Positions 43,482 through 51,851 of a stretch of DNA of 64,000 bases are shown here, one piece after another. The stretch lies in NCBI GenBank assembly GCA_016711095.1, contig JADJTP010000001.1:434001-498000 (forward strand). Reading direction: 5' to 3'. Origin of the DNA: Actinomycetales bacterium (GTDB taxonomy: Bacteria > Actinomycetota > Actinomycetes > Actinomycetales > Dermatophilaceae). Numbering within the stretch: position 1 is the stretch's first letter; each line of letters starts with the position of its first letter. The notes under the pieces are model-generated. The model saw nothing but the letters and a program-made list of their open reading frames with translations. It had not been told where the DNA came from and did no database searches. The position numbers and the translations under genes were made by a program.

Positions 43482-45872
43482 GTGTCCAGCAGCGGGGTCC
43501 GGCGACCGGTCAGCGTCGAAGTGGTCGAGCCGCAGATGGCCGACCGGGTGCGCCGCGCCTCCGATGTTTACCTCACCCTCGCGTATGTCGTGCTCGCAGC
43601 GCTTGCGATCACCCTCGGCAACCTCGCGGTCGGCACGGCCGATGCCCTCGAACAAGACCTGACGATCGCCACCGGCGGCCTGCCGAGACTGCTGCTGCAA
43701 CTGTTCTCCTGGGTGGCCGGAGTCGGCGTGCTCATCCTGCCGATCGGGGTCGGCGTCGACCTGTTGCTCCGGTCACGCGGCTGGCAGCTCATTCACGCCC
43801 TGATGGCGGCCGGGGCGGCCGCCGGCATCGCGATGCTGGTCAAGGCGGCGATTCTCGACGAGCAGTTCACCCAGGTGTTGGCCGCCCTGACCCGGCCGTT
43901 GCGCACCGGGCGCACCAATCCCCTCGACGTCCTTGTGGTCGCGTTGGTGGCCCTCATCGTCGTGGCCAACATCTCCGGGCGACGCTGGCTCGCCTCCCTC
44001 GCACCTGTGGTCATCGGCTCGCTCGTGCTCACCGGTTTCCTGGCCGGTGCCAACACCGCGCTCGCGTTGCTCTGCTCCTTCCTGCTGGGCGCGATCGTCG
44101 GGCACACGGTGCGCTTCGCCTTCGGCACGACAACCACCAGGGCGCCCGGCACGGCGATCGCGCGAGAGCTCGTCCAAGCGGGGGCGCCTCTGCAGACCCT
44201 CACCCTTGTCGACGAATACAACGAGGGAGCCCGGCTCTATCACGGGCTCACCCCGGGCGGGCTGATCGACGTTCACGTCTTCGACCGCGATACCTTCGGT
44301 CTGGCCTCGGGGCGACGTCTGCTCAACCGGCTGCGGCTGCGCGGCGCCACCGCTCGTGCGCCGTCGCTCAGTTTGCGGGCCGGCCTCGAGCACCGCACTC
44401 TGCAAACCCTTGCCTTGCGGTGGGCCGGTGTATGGGCGCCGTTCCTCATTGCGGCGTGCGAGGTCGACGGGGCCAGCGCGGTGATCGCGACGACCCGGGT
44501 CGAGGGTGTGCCGCTGCGCGTCCTGGGCGCTGACCTCACCGATGAGCAGGCCCGAGCAGTGGTGCGGATGCTCGTGGCACTGCAGGACCATCGGATCGCC
44601 TTCCGTGGGCTGACCCGCGACAACGTCGTCATCCTGCCCGACGGGGCGGCGGGGCTGACCGGGGTCGGCGACGGCGACGTCGGTGGTGACGACATCTCCC
44701 GCCGCGCCGATGCCGCCCAGATCATGGTCATGCTCGCCCTCGCCATCGGCGTGGAGAGGGCCGTCGACATCGCCGTCGAGCAGGCCGGACAACTCCGGAT
44801 CGCCCGGACCCTGCCGCTGCTGCAGCCGCTGGCCCTCGGCCGCGACCTGAGAACGGCGCTCAAGGCCCGCAAGGGTCTGCTCGACGAACTGCGCGAACGT
44901 GTCGTGACCCTCGACGGCGGCCACGACCAGCCGGCGACCATCGAGCTCCGCAGGGTCACCGCCAAGGCGCTGCTCACCTTCGTCGGCGGCGCAGTCGCGG
45001 CATACATCGTCCTGCCGCAGTTGGCCCAAGTGGACCTTGGCGCGGTCATCGCGACCGCCCAATGGGGCTGGGCCCTCGGCGGTCTCGCCGCGGCAGTGCT
45101 CACCTTCGTCGGGGCCTCGCTCGTGTTGACCGGGTCGGTGCCGACCAGACTGCGTTTCGTCCGCACCTTCATGACCCAGTTGTCGGTGGCCTTCAGTGGG
45201 CTGGTCGCCCCGGCGGCGATCGGCAACATCGCCCTCAACACCCGGTATCTGCAGCGTTCCGGGGTGCCGGCGGGCGCGGCCGGCGCGAGCGTCGGGCTCG
45301 CCCAGGTCTTCCAGTTCTCCTCGTATGCGCTGCTGCTGGCCGTGGCGGGAGTCATCGCCGGCACCGGACCGCAGTCGACTTTCCAACCACCCGCGGCCCT
45401 CGTGGCGGCGGTACCTGTCGTGCTGCTCGTGCTCGTCGCCCTCTTCGCGGTGCCCCGGGTGCGTCGGTTCTTCCGCGAACGAGTGATCCCGCAGTTGCGG
45501 CAGGTGTTGCCGCAGGTGCTGGCCGTCTTCCAGCGACCGCGTAAGTTGATCGAGCTGTTCGGCGGCGCCCTGCTGCTGGACGTCGCCTTCGTCGCCGCGC
45601 TCTATTGTGCGACGCGGGCATTCGGTCTCCAGCTGCCGATCGCCGCGGTTGCCGTCGTGTATTTCGCCGGCGCCATCATCGGCTCGGCCGTGCCGACCCC
45701 GGGCGGCCTCGGCGGCATCGAAGCGGCCTTGTCCTACGGCATCATCGCGCTCGGGGTCGACAGTGGGACAGCCGTGTCGGCGGTGTTGCTGTATCGGATC
45801 TTCACCTACTGGCTGCCGATCCCGTTCGGTTGGGTCTCGCTCAACTACCTCACGAAGATCGACGCCATCTGA
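43482..45872 (+). CDS. flippase-like (YbhN/LPG-synthase type) membrane protein with degenerate kinase-like domain
   Basis: A protein of about 796 residues in three parts: six to seven N-terminal transmembrane helices (about 30-205), a soluble middle (about 220-480), and a C-terminal seven- to eight-helix domain of the lysylphosphatidylglycerol synthase TM/UPF0104 family, with GLVAPAAIGNIALNTRYLQR and AVPTPGGLGGIEAALSYG. The middle resembles a kinase fold but the catalytic loop reads FRGLTRDNVVILPDG and the metal motif GVGDGD, lacking HRD and DFG aspartates, so it is probably a pseudokinase. The GTG at 43482 is preferred; 43464 is possible. It is convergent with the PknG operon. Lipid or polyprenyl-sugar flipping is plausible. 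Confidence 0.82.
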   Translation: MSSSGVRRPVSVEVVEPQMADRVRRASDVYLTLAYVVLAALAITLGNLAVGTADALEQDLTIATGGLPRLLLQLFSWVAGVGVLILPIGVGVDLLLRSRGWQLIHALMAAGAAAGIAMLVKAAILDEQFTQVLAALTRPLRTGRTNPLDVLVVALVALIVVANISGRRWLASLAPVVIGSLVLTGFLAGANTALALLCSFLLGAIVGHTVRFAFGTTTTRAPGTAIARELVQAGAPLQTLTLVDEYNEGARLYHGLTPGGLIDVHVFDRDTFGLASGRRLLNRLRLRGATARAPSLSLRAGLEHRTLQTLALRWAGVWAPFLIAACEVDGASAVIATTRVEGVPLRVLGADLTDEQARAVVRMLVALQDHRIAFRGLTRDNVVILPDGAAGLTGVGDGDVGGDDISRRADAAQIMVMLALAIGVERAVDIAVEQAGQLRIARTLPLLQPLALGRDLRTALKARKGLLDELRERVVTLDGGHDQPATIELRRVTAKALLTFVGGAVAAYIVLPQLAQVDLGAVIATAQWGWALGGLAAAVLTFVGASLVLTGSVPTRLRFVRTFMTQLSVAFSGLVAPAAIGNIALNTRYLQRSGVPAGAAGASVGLAQVFQFSSYALLLAVAGVIAGTGPQSTFQPPAALVAAVPVVLLVLVALFAVPRVRRFFRERVIPQLRQVLPQVLAVFQRPRKLIELFGGALLLDVAFVAALYCATRAFGLQLPIAAVAVVYFAGAIIGSAVPTPGGLGGIEAALSYGIIALGVDSGTAVSAVLLYRIFTYWLPIPFGWVSLNYLTKIDAI

Positions 45873-45875
45873 GCG

Positions 45876-45915
45876 ACGGACCCCGTATGCCGCGGCCGCG
45901 GCATACGGGGTCCGT
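45876..45915. terminator. perfect 40-bp palindrome, bidirectional terminator
   Basis: Twenty bases (ACGGACCCCGTATGCCGCGG, 45876-45895) are followed immediately by their exact reverse complement. It lies between two convergent genes, so the transcript from either side forms the same hairpin. Each arm contains one copy of the dispersed octamer GTATGCCG, in inverted orientation, as uptake-sequence pairs do in some other bacteria. Confidence 0.88.
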
Positions 45916-45927
45916 GTGCGGCCGCCC

Positions 45928-46815
45928 TCAGCCTTCGGCGGCTGCGGCCGTTTCTTCGTCGGTCGCGCGGCGTACGACGATGCGGGTCCAGGCGCCGACG
46001 TAGATCCGGTCGTCGTCATCGAGCTCCCGTTTGGGCCCGACGTCGATCGGGTCCTCGGGCAGTGCCCCGCCGGCGTCGCCGATGAAGGTGCCGTTGGAGG
46101 AGCCGAGGTCCTCGATGAACCACCGGGTGCCATCGGTCGTCAGCTGGGCGTGCCGGCGACTGACGCCACTGTCGGTCGTGCAGTCGATGTCGGGGGTGAT
46201 GTGTTTGCTCGCCGACACCCGGCCGATGAGGGCGCTGCGCACCGTGAGCGGCACGATCGTGGGCAGTCCGGGTGACGGCATGGGCTCCTCGGCCTCCTGC
46301 CCGTCGTACCACTCGGGGTCGATCCACACCTCGGCCACCCACTCCATCGCAATGGTCGGCGGGATGGTCTGCTGGAGGGTGGGCGGACTGGTCGCAGTCC
46401 CGGTCGGAGCCCCGCTCGCAGTTCCGGCTCCAGCCTCGGGCGACTGCGGGGCCTCGGGCGACTCGGGAGCTTCGAGGGATCCGGGGGACTCCGGCACGCC
46501 CTGTGCCGCAGCGGCCCCGGACTCGGCCTCAGCGGCCCCGACCCCGGCCAGAACCTCACGGGGCATCACGCCGGTGGTGAAGTCGTAGCCGCAGGCCTCA
46601 CAAAACAGCGACTCGAGCACGTTGTCGGTGCCGCAGTGCGGGCAGGTCTGGCTCGTCGGGATCGCCGGCCCGACGGTAGCGGCGGGCGACGGGGCAGCCG
46701 CGCCGTCCGGGGCACCAGAGGCCGAGGCGCGAGCGCCCGGGTCGATCGTCGCCCCGCAGGTGTCGCAGTAGTCGTCGGCGGCCGAGTCATGACCGTTGGG
46801 GCAGACCGAGCTCAC
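45928..46815 (-). CDS. FHA-domain protein with two zinc ribbons
   Basis: A 295-residue protein. Two N-terminal zinc ribbons (CPNGHDSAADDYCDTCG at 5-21 and CPHCGT...FCEACG near 58-76) are followed by a Pro/Ala/Glu-rich linker and a C-terminal FHA domain with the phosphothreonine-binding signatures GRVSASKH, SRRHA and SSNGTF. Such domains read phosphothreonine on kinase substrates; GarA/OdhI proteins regulated by PknG have the same domain but are smaller. GTG start overlaps the VWA gene by 4 bases. Last gene of the operon and a likely kinase target or adaptor. Confidence 0.9.
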   Translation of the reverse strand: MSSVCPNGHDSAADDYCDTCGATIDPGARASASGAPDGAAAPSPAATVGPAIPTSQTCPHCGTDNVLESLFCEACGYDFTTGVMPREVLAGVGAAEAESGAAAAQGVPESPGSLEAPESPEAPQSPEAGAGTASGAPTGTATSPPTLQQTIPPTIAMEWVAEVWIDPEWYDGQEAEEPMPSPGLPTIVPLTVRSALIGRVSASKHITPDIDCTTDSGVSRRHAQLTTDGTRWFIEDLGSSNGTFIGDAGGALPEDPIDVGPKRELDDDDRIYVGAWTRIVVRRATDEETAAAAEG

Positions 46816-48089
46816 TTCTTCACTCTCCTGGTCTTGGTGGACGCGGTGTCCAGGGCCATCTCGTCGAGACGCTCGACGCCCTTCTTGAGCCGGACGGTGC
46901 CAGCCTCGGCGTTGTCGATGTCGACAACCTTCTTCAGCCGCGAGGTCATCTCCTCGTCGCCGCTCGACGCCGCGATCTGCACCGCGCGACCCAGCTTGCG
47001 GGTCGCCCCGTCGTCGTCGCCGGCGGCCTTGGCTGCCAGCCCGTCCTGGATCGCTGCGGCGAGCTCGGCCTGGCCCGTGTAGCGGGCCACCTGGTCGTTG
47101 ATGCGGGTCGTCAGCGCGTCGTCGTTGGACCAGGTGGCTTTGACAAGTGCCTGCACTTGCACCTGATCGTCGACGACGACCTGCACCCGCGAGGCCAACT
47201 GTTCCTGACCGATGCTCTTGGCGGGCAGCCGCACGGCGACGTGATAGTCGCGGGTCTCGTCGGCCCACGCGCCGGTGGGGAAGGCCGCCGTGAGTGGGTT
47301 GACCTGGCTGCGTTTGGTGGTGATGTCCTCCAGATCGGGTGCCACTTGCTTGACGAACAGGACCTGAGCCCCCTGCGGAGCCCAGACCCGCAGGTCGACC
47401 GAGGCGACCCCGCGGGCCATCGACGCCTTGATGAGCCGCTGGAACTCGGCCGCCATCCGGTCGGGTGACGGGATGAGATCGACCGTGCCCAGCAACGCCG
47501 AGGCGATCCGCCGGGCCTCCTCGATCTGCCAGCGGTCGCCGAGGCCGCGCACGTCGCATTGGAAGAAGCCGGTGGCGCTTTGGATGGCCCAGGTGAGCTG
47601 GTCGCGGGTTTCGTGCTCGTTGGTGCCGTCGGTGAGCAGAATGGCGTGGCGTTGGACGACCTGGGGGACGGTGAGGAAGACCTCCTTGGCCTTGGTCAGC
47701 CAGGTGCCCATCGCCGTCCCGCCGTCGGCGCGGAACATCTGGACCGAGTTGACCGCTTCCTGGCGGGTCCGGGCATCCATCCGCACCATCTGTTGCGGCC
47801 CGTATGCCGGGTAGACGAGGGTGCCGACGTGGTTGCCGGCAATCACCGCAAACCACGTCCCGTCGGTGATCTCGTTGAGCGCGACGGTCGCGGCATACCG
47901 GCCCTGCAGGATGCCGTTGGGGCCCATCGACCCGGAGGTGTCGACGATGAGGATCTCGGCGGCGTCGACCTCACCGCCGAGCCGCGTCTGGCCCGCGCCG
48001 GCGCAGGTGACCCGGACGATGGCGTGCACGTCGGTCCCGCCGTCGGCGAGGAACTCGTTCTGGAAGACCTCACTCGTGAACTGGGCCAT
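46812..48089 (-). CDS. VWA-domain protein
   Basis: A 425-residue cytoplasmic protein. The von Willebrand factor A domain (about 40-230) has an intact metal-ion site: DTSGSMG, a threonine in GGTAMGTW and the aspartate in LLTDGTNE. The C-terminal 190 residues form a beta-rich part and a helical tail. No transmembrane segment is present. VWA proteins commonly partner AAA+ ATPases in assembly roles, and an AAA+ gene lies in this operon. The start overlaps the phosphatase gene by 20 bases. Confidence 0.9.
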   Translation of the reverse strand: MAQFTSEVFQNEFLADGGTDVHAIVRVTCAGAGQTRLGGEVDAAEILIVDTSGSMGPNGILQGRYAATVALNEITDGTWFAVIAGNHVGTLVYPAYGPQQMVRMDARTRQEAVNSVQMFRADGGTAMGTWLTKAKEVFLTVPQVVQRHAILLTDGTNEHETRDQLTWAIQSATGFFQCDVRGLGDRWQIEEARRIASALLGTVDLIPSPDRMAAEFQRLIKASMARGVASVDLRVWAPQGAQVLFVKQVAPDLEDITTKRSQVNPLTAAFPTGAWADETRDYHVAVRLPAKSIGQEQLASRVQVVVDDQVQVQALVKATWSNDDALTTRINDQVARYTGQAELAAAIQDGLAAKAAGDDDGATRKLGRAVQIAASSGDEEMTSRLKKVVDIDNAEAGTVRLKKGVERLDEMALDTASTKTRRVKK

Positions 48090-49356
48090 CGGGGCGTTCC
48101 TCTCCGTCGGACTGCTGGGGCATCGGGCTCTGGGAGGGCAGGGCAGGTGCCTGCGGCGGGGCAGTGGGCGGCGGATCGGTAGGGCCGACCCGGGCGAGCG
48201 TCGCCGTGATGTTGTCGACTCCGCCGGCGGCGTTGGCGAAGTCCACCAGGGCGCCCGCCAGCGTCGTCGGGTGCCGGCCGTGCGGGCCGAGCGCGGTGAC
48301 CGTCGAGGCGACGAGGGTGCGCAAGTCGTCGGCGTCGGAACAGTAGTTCCACAGGCCGTCCGAACAGATCAGCAGCCAGCCCTCTTCGGCCAACCGGACC
48401 GACTGGGTGTGCGGAGTCAGATCCTCGGGAGAGTCGACGCCAAGCCAACGGGTGATCGCGTGCGCCTGGGGACCGGTCTCGGCCTGCTTGCGGGGCATGC
48501 CCTCGCGGATCTGCTCAGCCGCAAACGAGTCGTCCTGGCTGAGTTGGCGGGGCGTCGACTCGGGCGCGTCGGGAAGCCAATAGGCCCGGCTGTCACCGAC
48601 GTTGCCGACGACGGCTAGCCCGTCTTCGATGATCGCTGCGACAAAGGTGCACGACGGGGGCGTCGGGGCGTCGGGGTCGGGGTGGATGGCGATCACCGCG
48701 TGCCGGGCGGCCACGACAGCTTCGGCGAGCCGTTTCTCGAGCGCGGCAACGAGGAGGTCGGGCAGGCCCATCGCGTGCGGCACCGGGTCGTCGAGGACGT
48801 CTCTGGCCGCGCGCGCGGCCGCCAGAGACGCGATGTGTGAGTCGGTGGTGTTGGACACCCCGTCACACACGACGAGCACGCCTTGCTGCAGCGGACGGAC
48901 CGAGCCGAGCAGGGCCATGCCGTCTTCGTTGTGAACATGACGGCGGCCGATGTCGCAGACCCCGCCGATCCACTCGGCGGGGCTTTCGGCGAAGTGGTCT
49001 CGGGGGTTGGGCGCTTTCGCGCCGCAGGTGTCGCAGTAGCCGTCGAGGAACGCGCCCGTGCCGCACTGCAGGCAGCGGTCGGCAGCGCTGGGCAGAGTCG
49101 GGTCGAGGGCGGCGGCGGCCCCGGCGTCTCCCCGCACGAGCGGGCCCGTCCAGCCGACATCCAGCGGCGACTCCTCGCCGTCGATGGCTGTCTGGGCGCG
49201 TACCGGGGCATGGCGGGTCTGGGTCTCGCCGGCGCGGGTCGACACCGGTCCCGCGGCGGCCGGGGTCGGCACACCGGAGGCGAAGTCGTGACCGCATTGC
49301 TCGCAGAATGCCGCGTCGGGGGCTCGCTCGGCCCCGCAGGCGGGACAATGCGCCAT
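48070..49356 (-). CDS. PP2C-family serine/threonine phosphatase with zinc ribbons
   Basis: A 428-residue phosphatase. Two zinc ribbons come first (CPACGAERAPDAAFCEQCG near the start, CLQCGTGAFLDGYCDTCG near 95-112), then a PP2C domain with metal-binding motifs GRRHVHNEDGMA, CDGVSNT, VGNVGDSRAYW, ICSDGLWNY and DNITA. It should remove phosphate from targets of the neighbouring kinase. Start at 49356 has GAGGGAG 8 bases upstream; an ATG at 49386 that overlaps the kinase stop is the alternative. Confidence 0.92.
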   Translation of the reverse strand: MAHCPACGAERAPDAAFCEQCGHDFASGVPTPAAAGPVSTRAGETQTRHAPVRAQTAIDGEESPLDVGWTGPLVRGDAGAAAALDPTLPSAADRCLQCGTGAFLDGYCDTCGAKAPNPRDHFAESPAEWIGGVCDIGRRHVHNEDGMALLGSVRPLQQGVLVVCDGVSNTTDSHIASLAAARAARDVLDDPVPHAMGLPDLLVAALEKRLAEAVVAARHAVIAIHPDPDAPTPPSCTFVAAIIEDGLAVVGNVGDSRAYWLPDAPESTPRQLSQDDSFAAEQIREGMPRKQAETGPQAHAITRWLGVDSPEDLTPHTQSVRLAEEGWLLICSDGLWNYCSDADDLRTLVASTVTALGPHGRHPTTLAGALVDFANAAGGVDNITATLARVGPTDPPPTAPPQAPALPSQSPMPQQSDGEERPDGPVHE

Positions 49357-49382
49357 GGTGCGGACTCCCTCGGTGTGGGTGC

Positions 49383-51851
49383 TCATCGTAGGGTCCACGG
49401 TCGCACCGTGTTGGCCTTGTCGACGAGTGCGATCCGAGCGTCGCGGTCGCCGGTGGCCTCCGCCAGCCGTCGGTAGGCCTGCTCCAACCCCGTCCGTATG
49501 CCGCCCTCGGTCGCCTTGTGCCCGCCGAGGGTGATGCCGGCGTCAGCAGCCCCCGCACCCGAGGTGATCCAGGCCAGGGCGTTCTCGAAGACGGTGACGG
49601 TCAGAGTGGCCTTCTCGGCCGGCTCCATCGGCACCTGGTCGACGGAGCGCAGCGCTTCGGCCAGCGCCGGCAATCCCGCCCCCGAGGTCGCCAGCAGGGT
49701 GGCCCGAAGTTGGCGGGCCTGCCCAAAGGCACGCGAGGAGTTGGGGATGAGGTCGAGCGCTTCGACGGCGGAGGCGGTGTTGCCGGCCCCCTGGCGGATC
49801 CGGGCCATGCCGAACGCGCCGACCGGCGTGTAGTTGCCGTCGGTGCGGGCGCACACGGCATACAGCGACTCGGCGATGGCGGGTTCGTCGGAGACCTCAC
49901 ACGCGTACGCGAGGGCCAGTTTGGGTGCCAGCTCGCCGGGGACCTGACCGTAGACGGCGTTGAAGGCAGCCTGGGCGGCGGCGTGGTCGTCGCGGGACAG
50001 GGCGGCGAGACCCTGAATCCAGACGGCACGCCACTCCCAGGGGTCCTCGCGCAGCAGTTTGTTCGTCACGGCGTCGACCAGACCATGGTCACCCCGGTCG
50101 AGGGCGTTGCGGGCAAGTTCGATCAACACGTCGGGGGTGCTGGGCTCGGCGAGCTTGAGCGGTTCGAAACGCTCGTGGGGTTTCATCAGCCGGACATCGC
50201 GGACCAGCGCAGCCTGGGGATCATGAGGGTCGGGGCGCAACAACGGCAGCGACCACCAGTGCAGGACATCGGTGCTGATCGAGGGCTCCTCGAAGAGCAG
50301 TGACGTCGAGGAGGTCGTGGCCCGGTGCACCTTGGCGTCCTGGGCGACCACCTCGCGCAGCACGCCGAGCATCTGCACTCGCATCTCGTCAGCCGAAGCG
50401 AACCGGTCGTCGGGTGACTTGGCACAGGCCTTGAGCAACAGCCGGTAGAAGGAGTCGTATCGCTGGAAGACGGGTGTCTGGTCGGCCGGGGGCAGCGAGT
50501 CGACGTAGGTCGTCTGATAGCCGCGGAACTCCGTTGTGAGAACGACGAGGGTCCGCCCGATCGTGTAGATGTCCGACGCGACCGAGACGCCCTGCTCGGC
50601 CACTTCGGGTGCCTGGTAGCCGACCGTGCCGAAGATCGCCGAGTCCTGGTCGTCCATCCGGCGCACGCCACCGAGGTCGATGAGCTTGAGGTCGTCGCCC
50701 ACCTGGATGACGTTGTCGGGCTTGAAGTCGCAGTAGGCCAGGCCGAGGTCGTGCAGATACTGGAAGGCCGGCGCGAGCTCGATGAGATACGCCAGCGCCT
50801 GATCAACCGGGAGAGCGTCATAGCGGCCGGCCGCGCGCATCCGCTGCTTGAGTAGCGCCTTGAGCGAGGTGCCACCGACATACTCCATGACGATGTAGCC
50901 GGCGCCCTCATGGGTGACGAAGTTGTAGATCTCGACGATGTGCGGGTGCTCGACCTGGGCGAGGAAGCGCTGTTCGGCGATGGCCGCGGCCAAGGCATCG
51001 GGGTCGCCGGAGTTAAGCAGACCCTTCAGGACTACCCAGCGATCCGAGACGTTGCGGTCACGGGCGAGGTAGATCCACCCGAGGCCGCCGTGGGCGAGGC
51101 AGCCGGCCACCTGGTATTGGCCCGCGACGAGGTCGCCGCCGGTGAGCTTGGGGTCGAACGAGAACGCCTGGCGGCACTTGGGGCAGAAGCCGGTGGTGCG
51201 GCCCGGACGGTCGCCCTGGGATCGGCCGACCTTGGTGCCACAGTTCGAGCAGAACCGCTTGTCCTCGGGGACGACGGGGTTCGTCATCACCGCGCTGGAG
51301 GCATCGATCGCCGGCACCGAGGGGATGACCGTGAGGCCCGCGCCGAGGCGGGCCGAACGCATCCGCTTGCTCGACGAGCTCACTCGGCGCGTCGACTTCG
51401 TGCCGGTCTGGCGAGCCCGGGCCGAGCCGATCGCGGTGGCCGAGAGCCGGTTGCTCATCGTCGAACGGGTCGCCGCGATCGGCGAGGTGGCGGCCGACTG
51501 CGCGTCGGGGTCATCTGGGTCTGCGGCGGCCGCGCCGCACACGTCGCAATAGCCGTCGGCGATCTTCCCGCCGCATCCGGGCTCACCGCACGCCGTGCCG
51601 TCGGGCACCGCGGAGACAACAGGAGCGCTCGGGCGGGCGGGCGGTGTCACCGGATCGTCCGGCTCGGGCGCGGGCAGGCTCGCACCCGCCGGGTTCCCGC
51701 TGGGCGCTGCCGGGGCTGAACCGGCAGCAGGGGGTGCTTGGGCCGTCGGCGTCGTCGCACCGCCAGCCCCGGGGGTACCGCAGACGTCGCAGTAGCCGTC
51801 GAAGATCGTCCCCGGGCATCCGGGTTCCTGGCACCGGGCAGGCTCGGTCAT
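49383..51851 (-). CDS. pknG: serine/threonine protein kinase, PknG-like
   Basis: An 822-residue soluble kinase. Two near-identical zinc ribbons (7-25 and 88-106, each ending DGYCDVCG) and a third CxxC pair (201-226) precede the kinase domain (about 240-520): ATP lysine Lys276, catalytic loop CDFKPDN (Asp375) and metal motif DLG (392-394) in place of DFG, as in mycobacterial PknG. The last 250 residues are TPR-like helices. In mycobacteria PknG phosphorylates GarA in response to amino acids sensed by GlnH/GlnX; the same partners lie upstream here. ATGA overlap with the preceding gene. Confidence 0.93.
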   Translation of the reverse strand: MTEPARCQEPGCPGTIFDGYCDVCGTPGAGGATTPTAQAPPAAGSAPAAPSGNPAGASLPAPEPDDPVTPPARPSAPVVSAVPDGTACGEPGCGGKIADGYCDVCGAAAADPDDPDAQSAATSPIAATRSTMSNRLSATAIGSARARQTGTKSTRRVSSSSKRMRSARLGAGLTVIPSVPAIDASSAVMTNPVVPEDKRFCSNCGTKVGRSQGDRPGRTTGFCPKCRQAFSFDPKLTGGDLVAGQYQVAGCLAHGGLGWIYLARDRNVSDRWVVLKGLLNSGDPDALAAAIAEQRFLAQVEHPHIVEIYNFVTHEGAGYIVMEYVGGTSLKALLKQRMRAAGRYDALPVDQALAYLIELAPAFQYLHDLGLAYCDFKPDNVIQVGDDLKLIDLGGVRRMDDQDSAIFGTVGYQAPEVAEQGVSVASDIYTIGRTLVVLTTEFRGYQTTYVDSLPPADQTPVFQRYDSFYRLLLKACAKSPDDRFASADEMRVQMLGVLREVVAQDAKVHRATTSSTSLLFEEPSISTDVLHWWSLPLLRPDPHDPQAALVRDVRLMKPHERFEPLKLAEPSTPDVLIELARNALDRGDHGLVDAVTNKLLREDPWEWRAVWIQGLAALSRDDHAAAQAAFNAVYGQVPGELAPKLALAYACEVSDEPAIAESLYAVCARTDGNYTPVGAFGMARIRQGAGNTASAVEALDLIPNSSRAFGQARQLRATLLATSGAGLPALAEALRSVDQVPMEPAEKATLTVTVFENALAWITSGAGAADAGITLGGHKATEGGIRTGLEQAYRRLAEATGDRDARIALVDKANTVRPWTLR

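Noticed and set aside
43773..46133. 786-codon open frame on the minus strand opposite the flippase-like gene
   Set aside because: High-GC antisense shadow: rich in Arg, Gly, Asp and Gln, no ribosome site and no domain, while the plus strand encodes a clear membrane protein.
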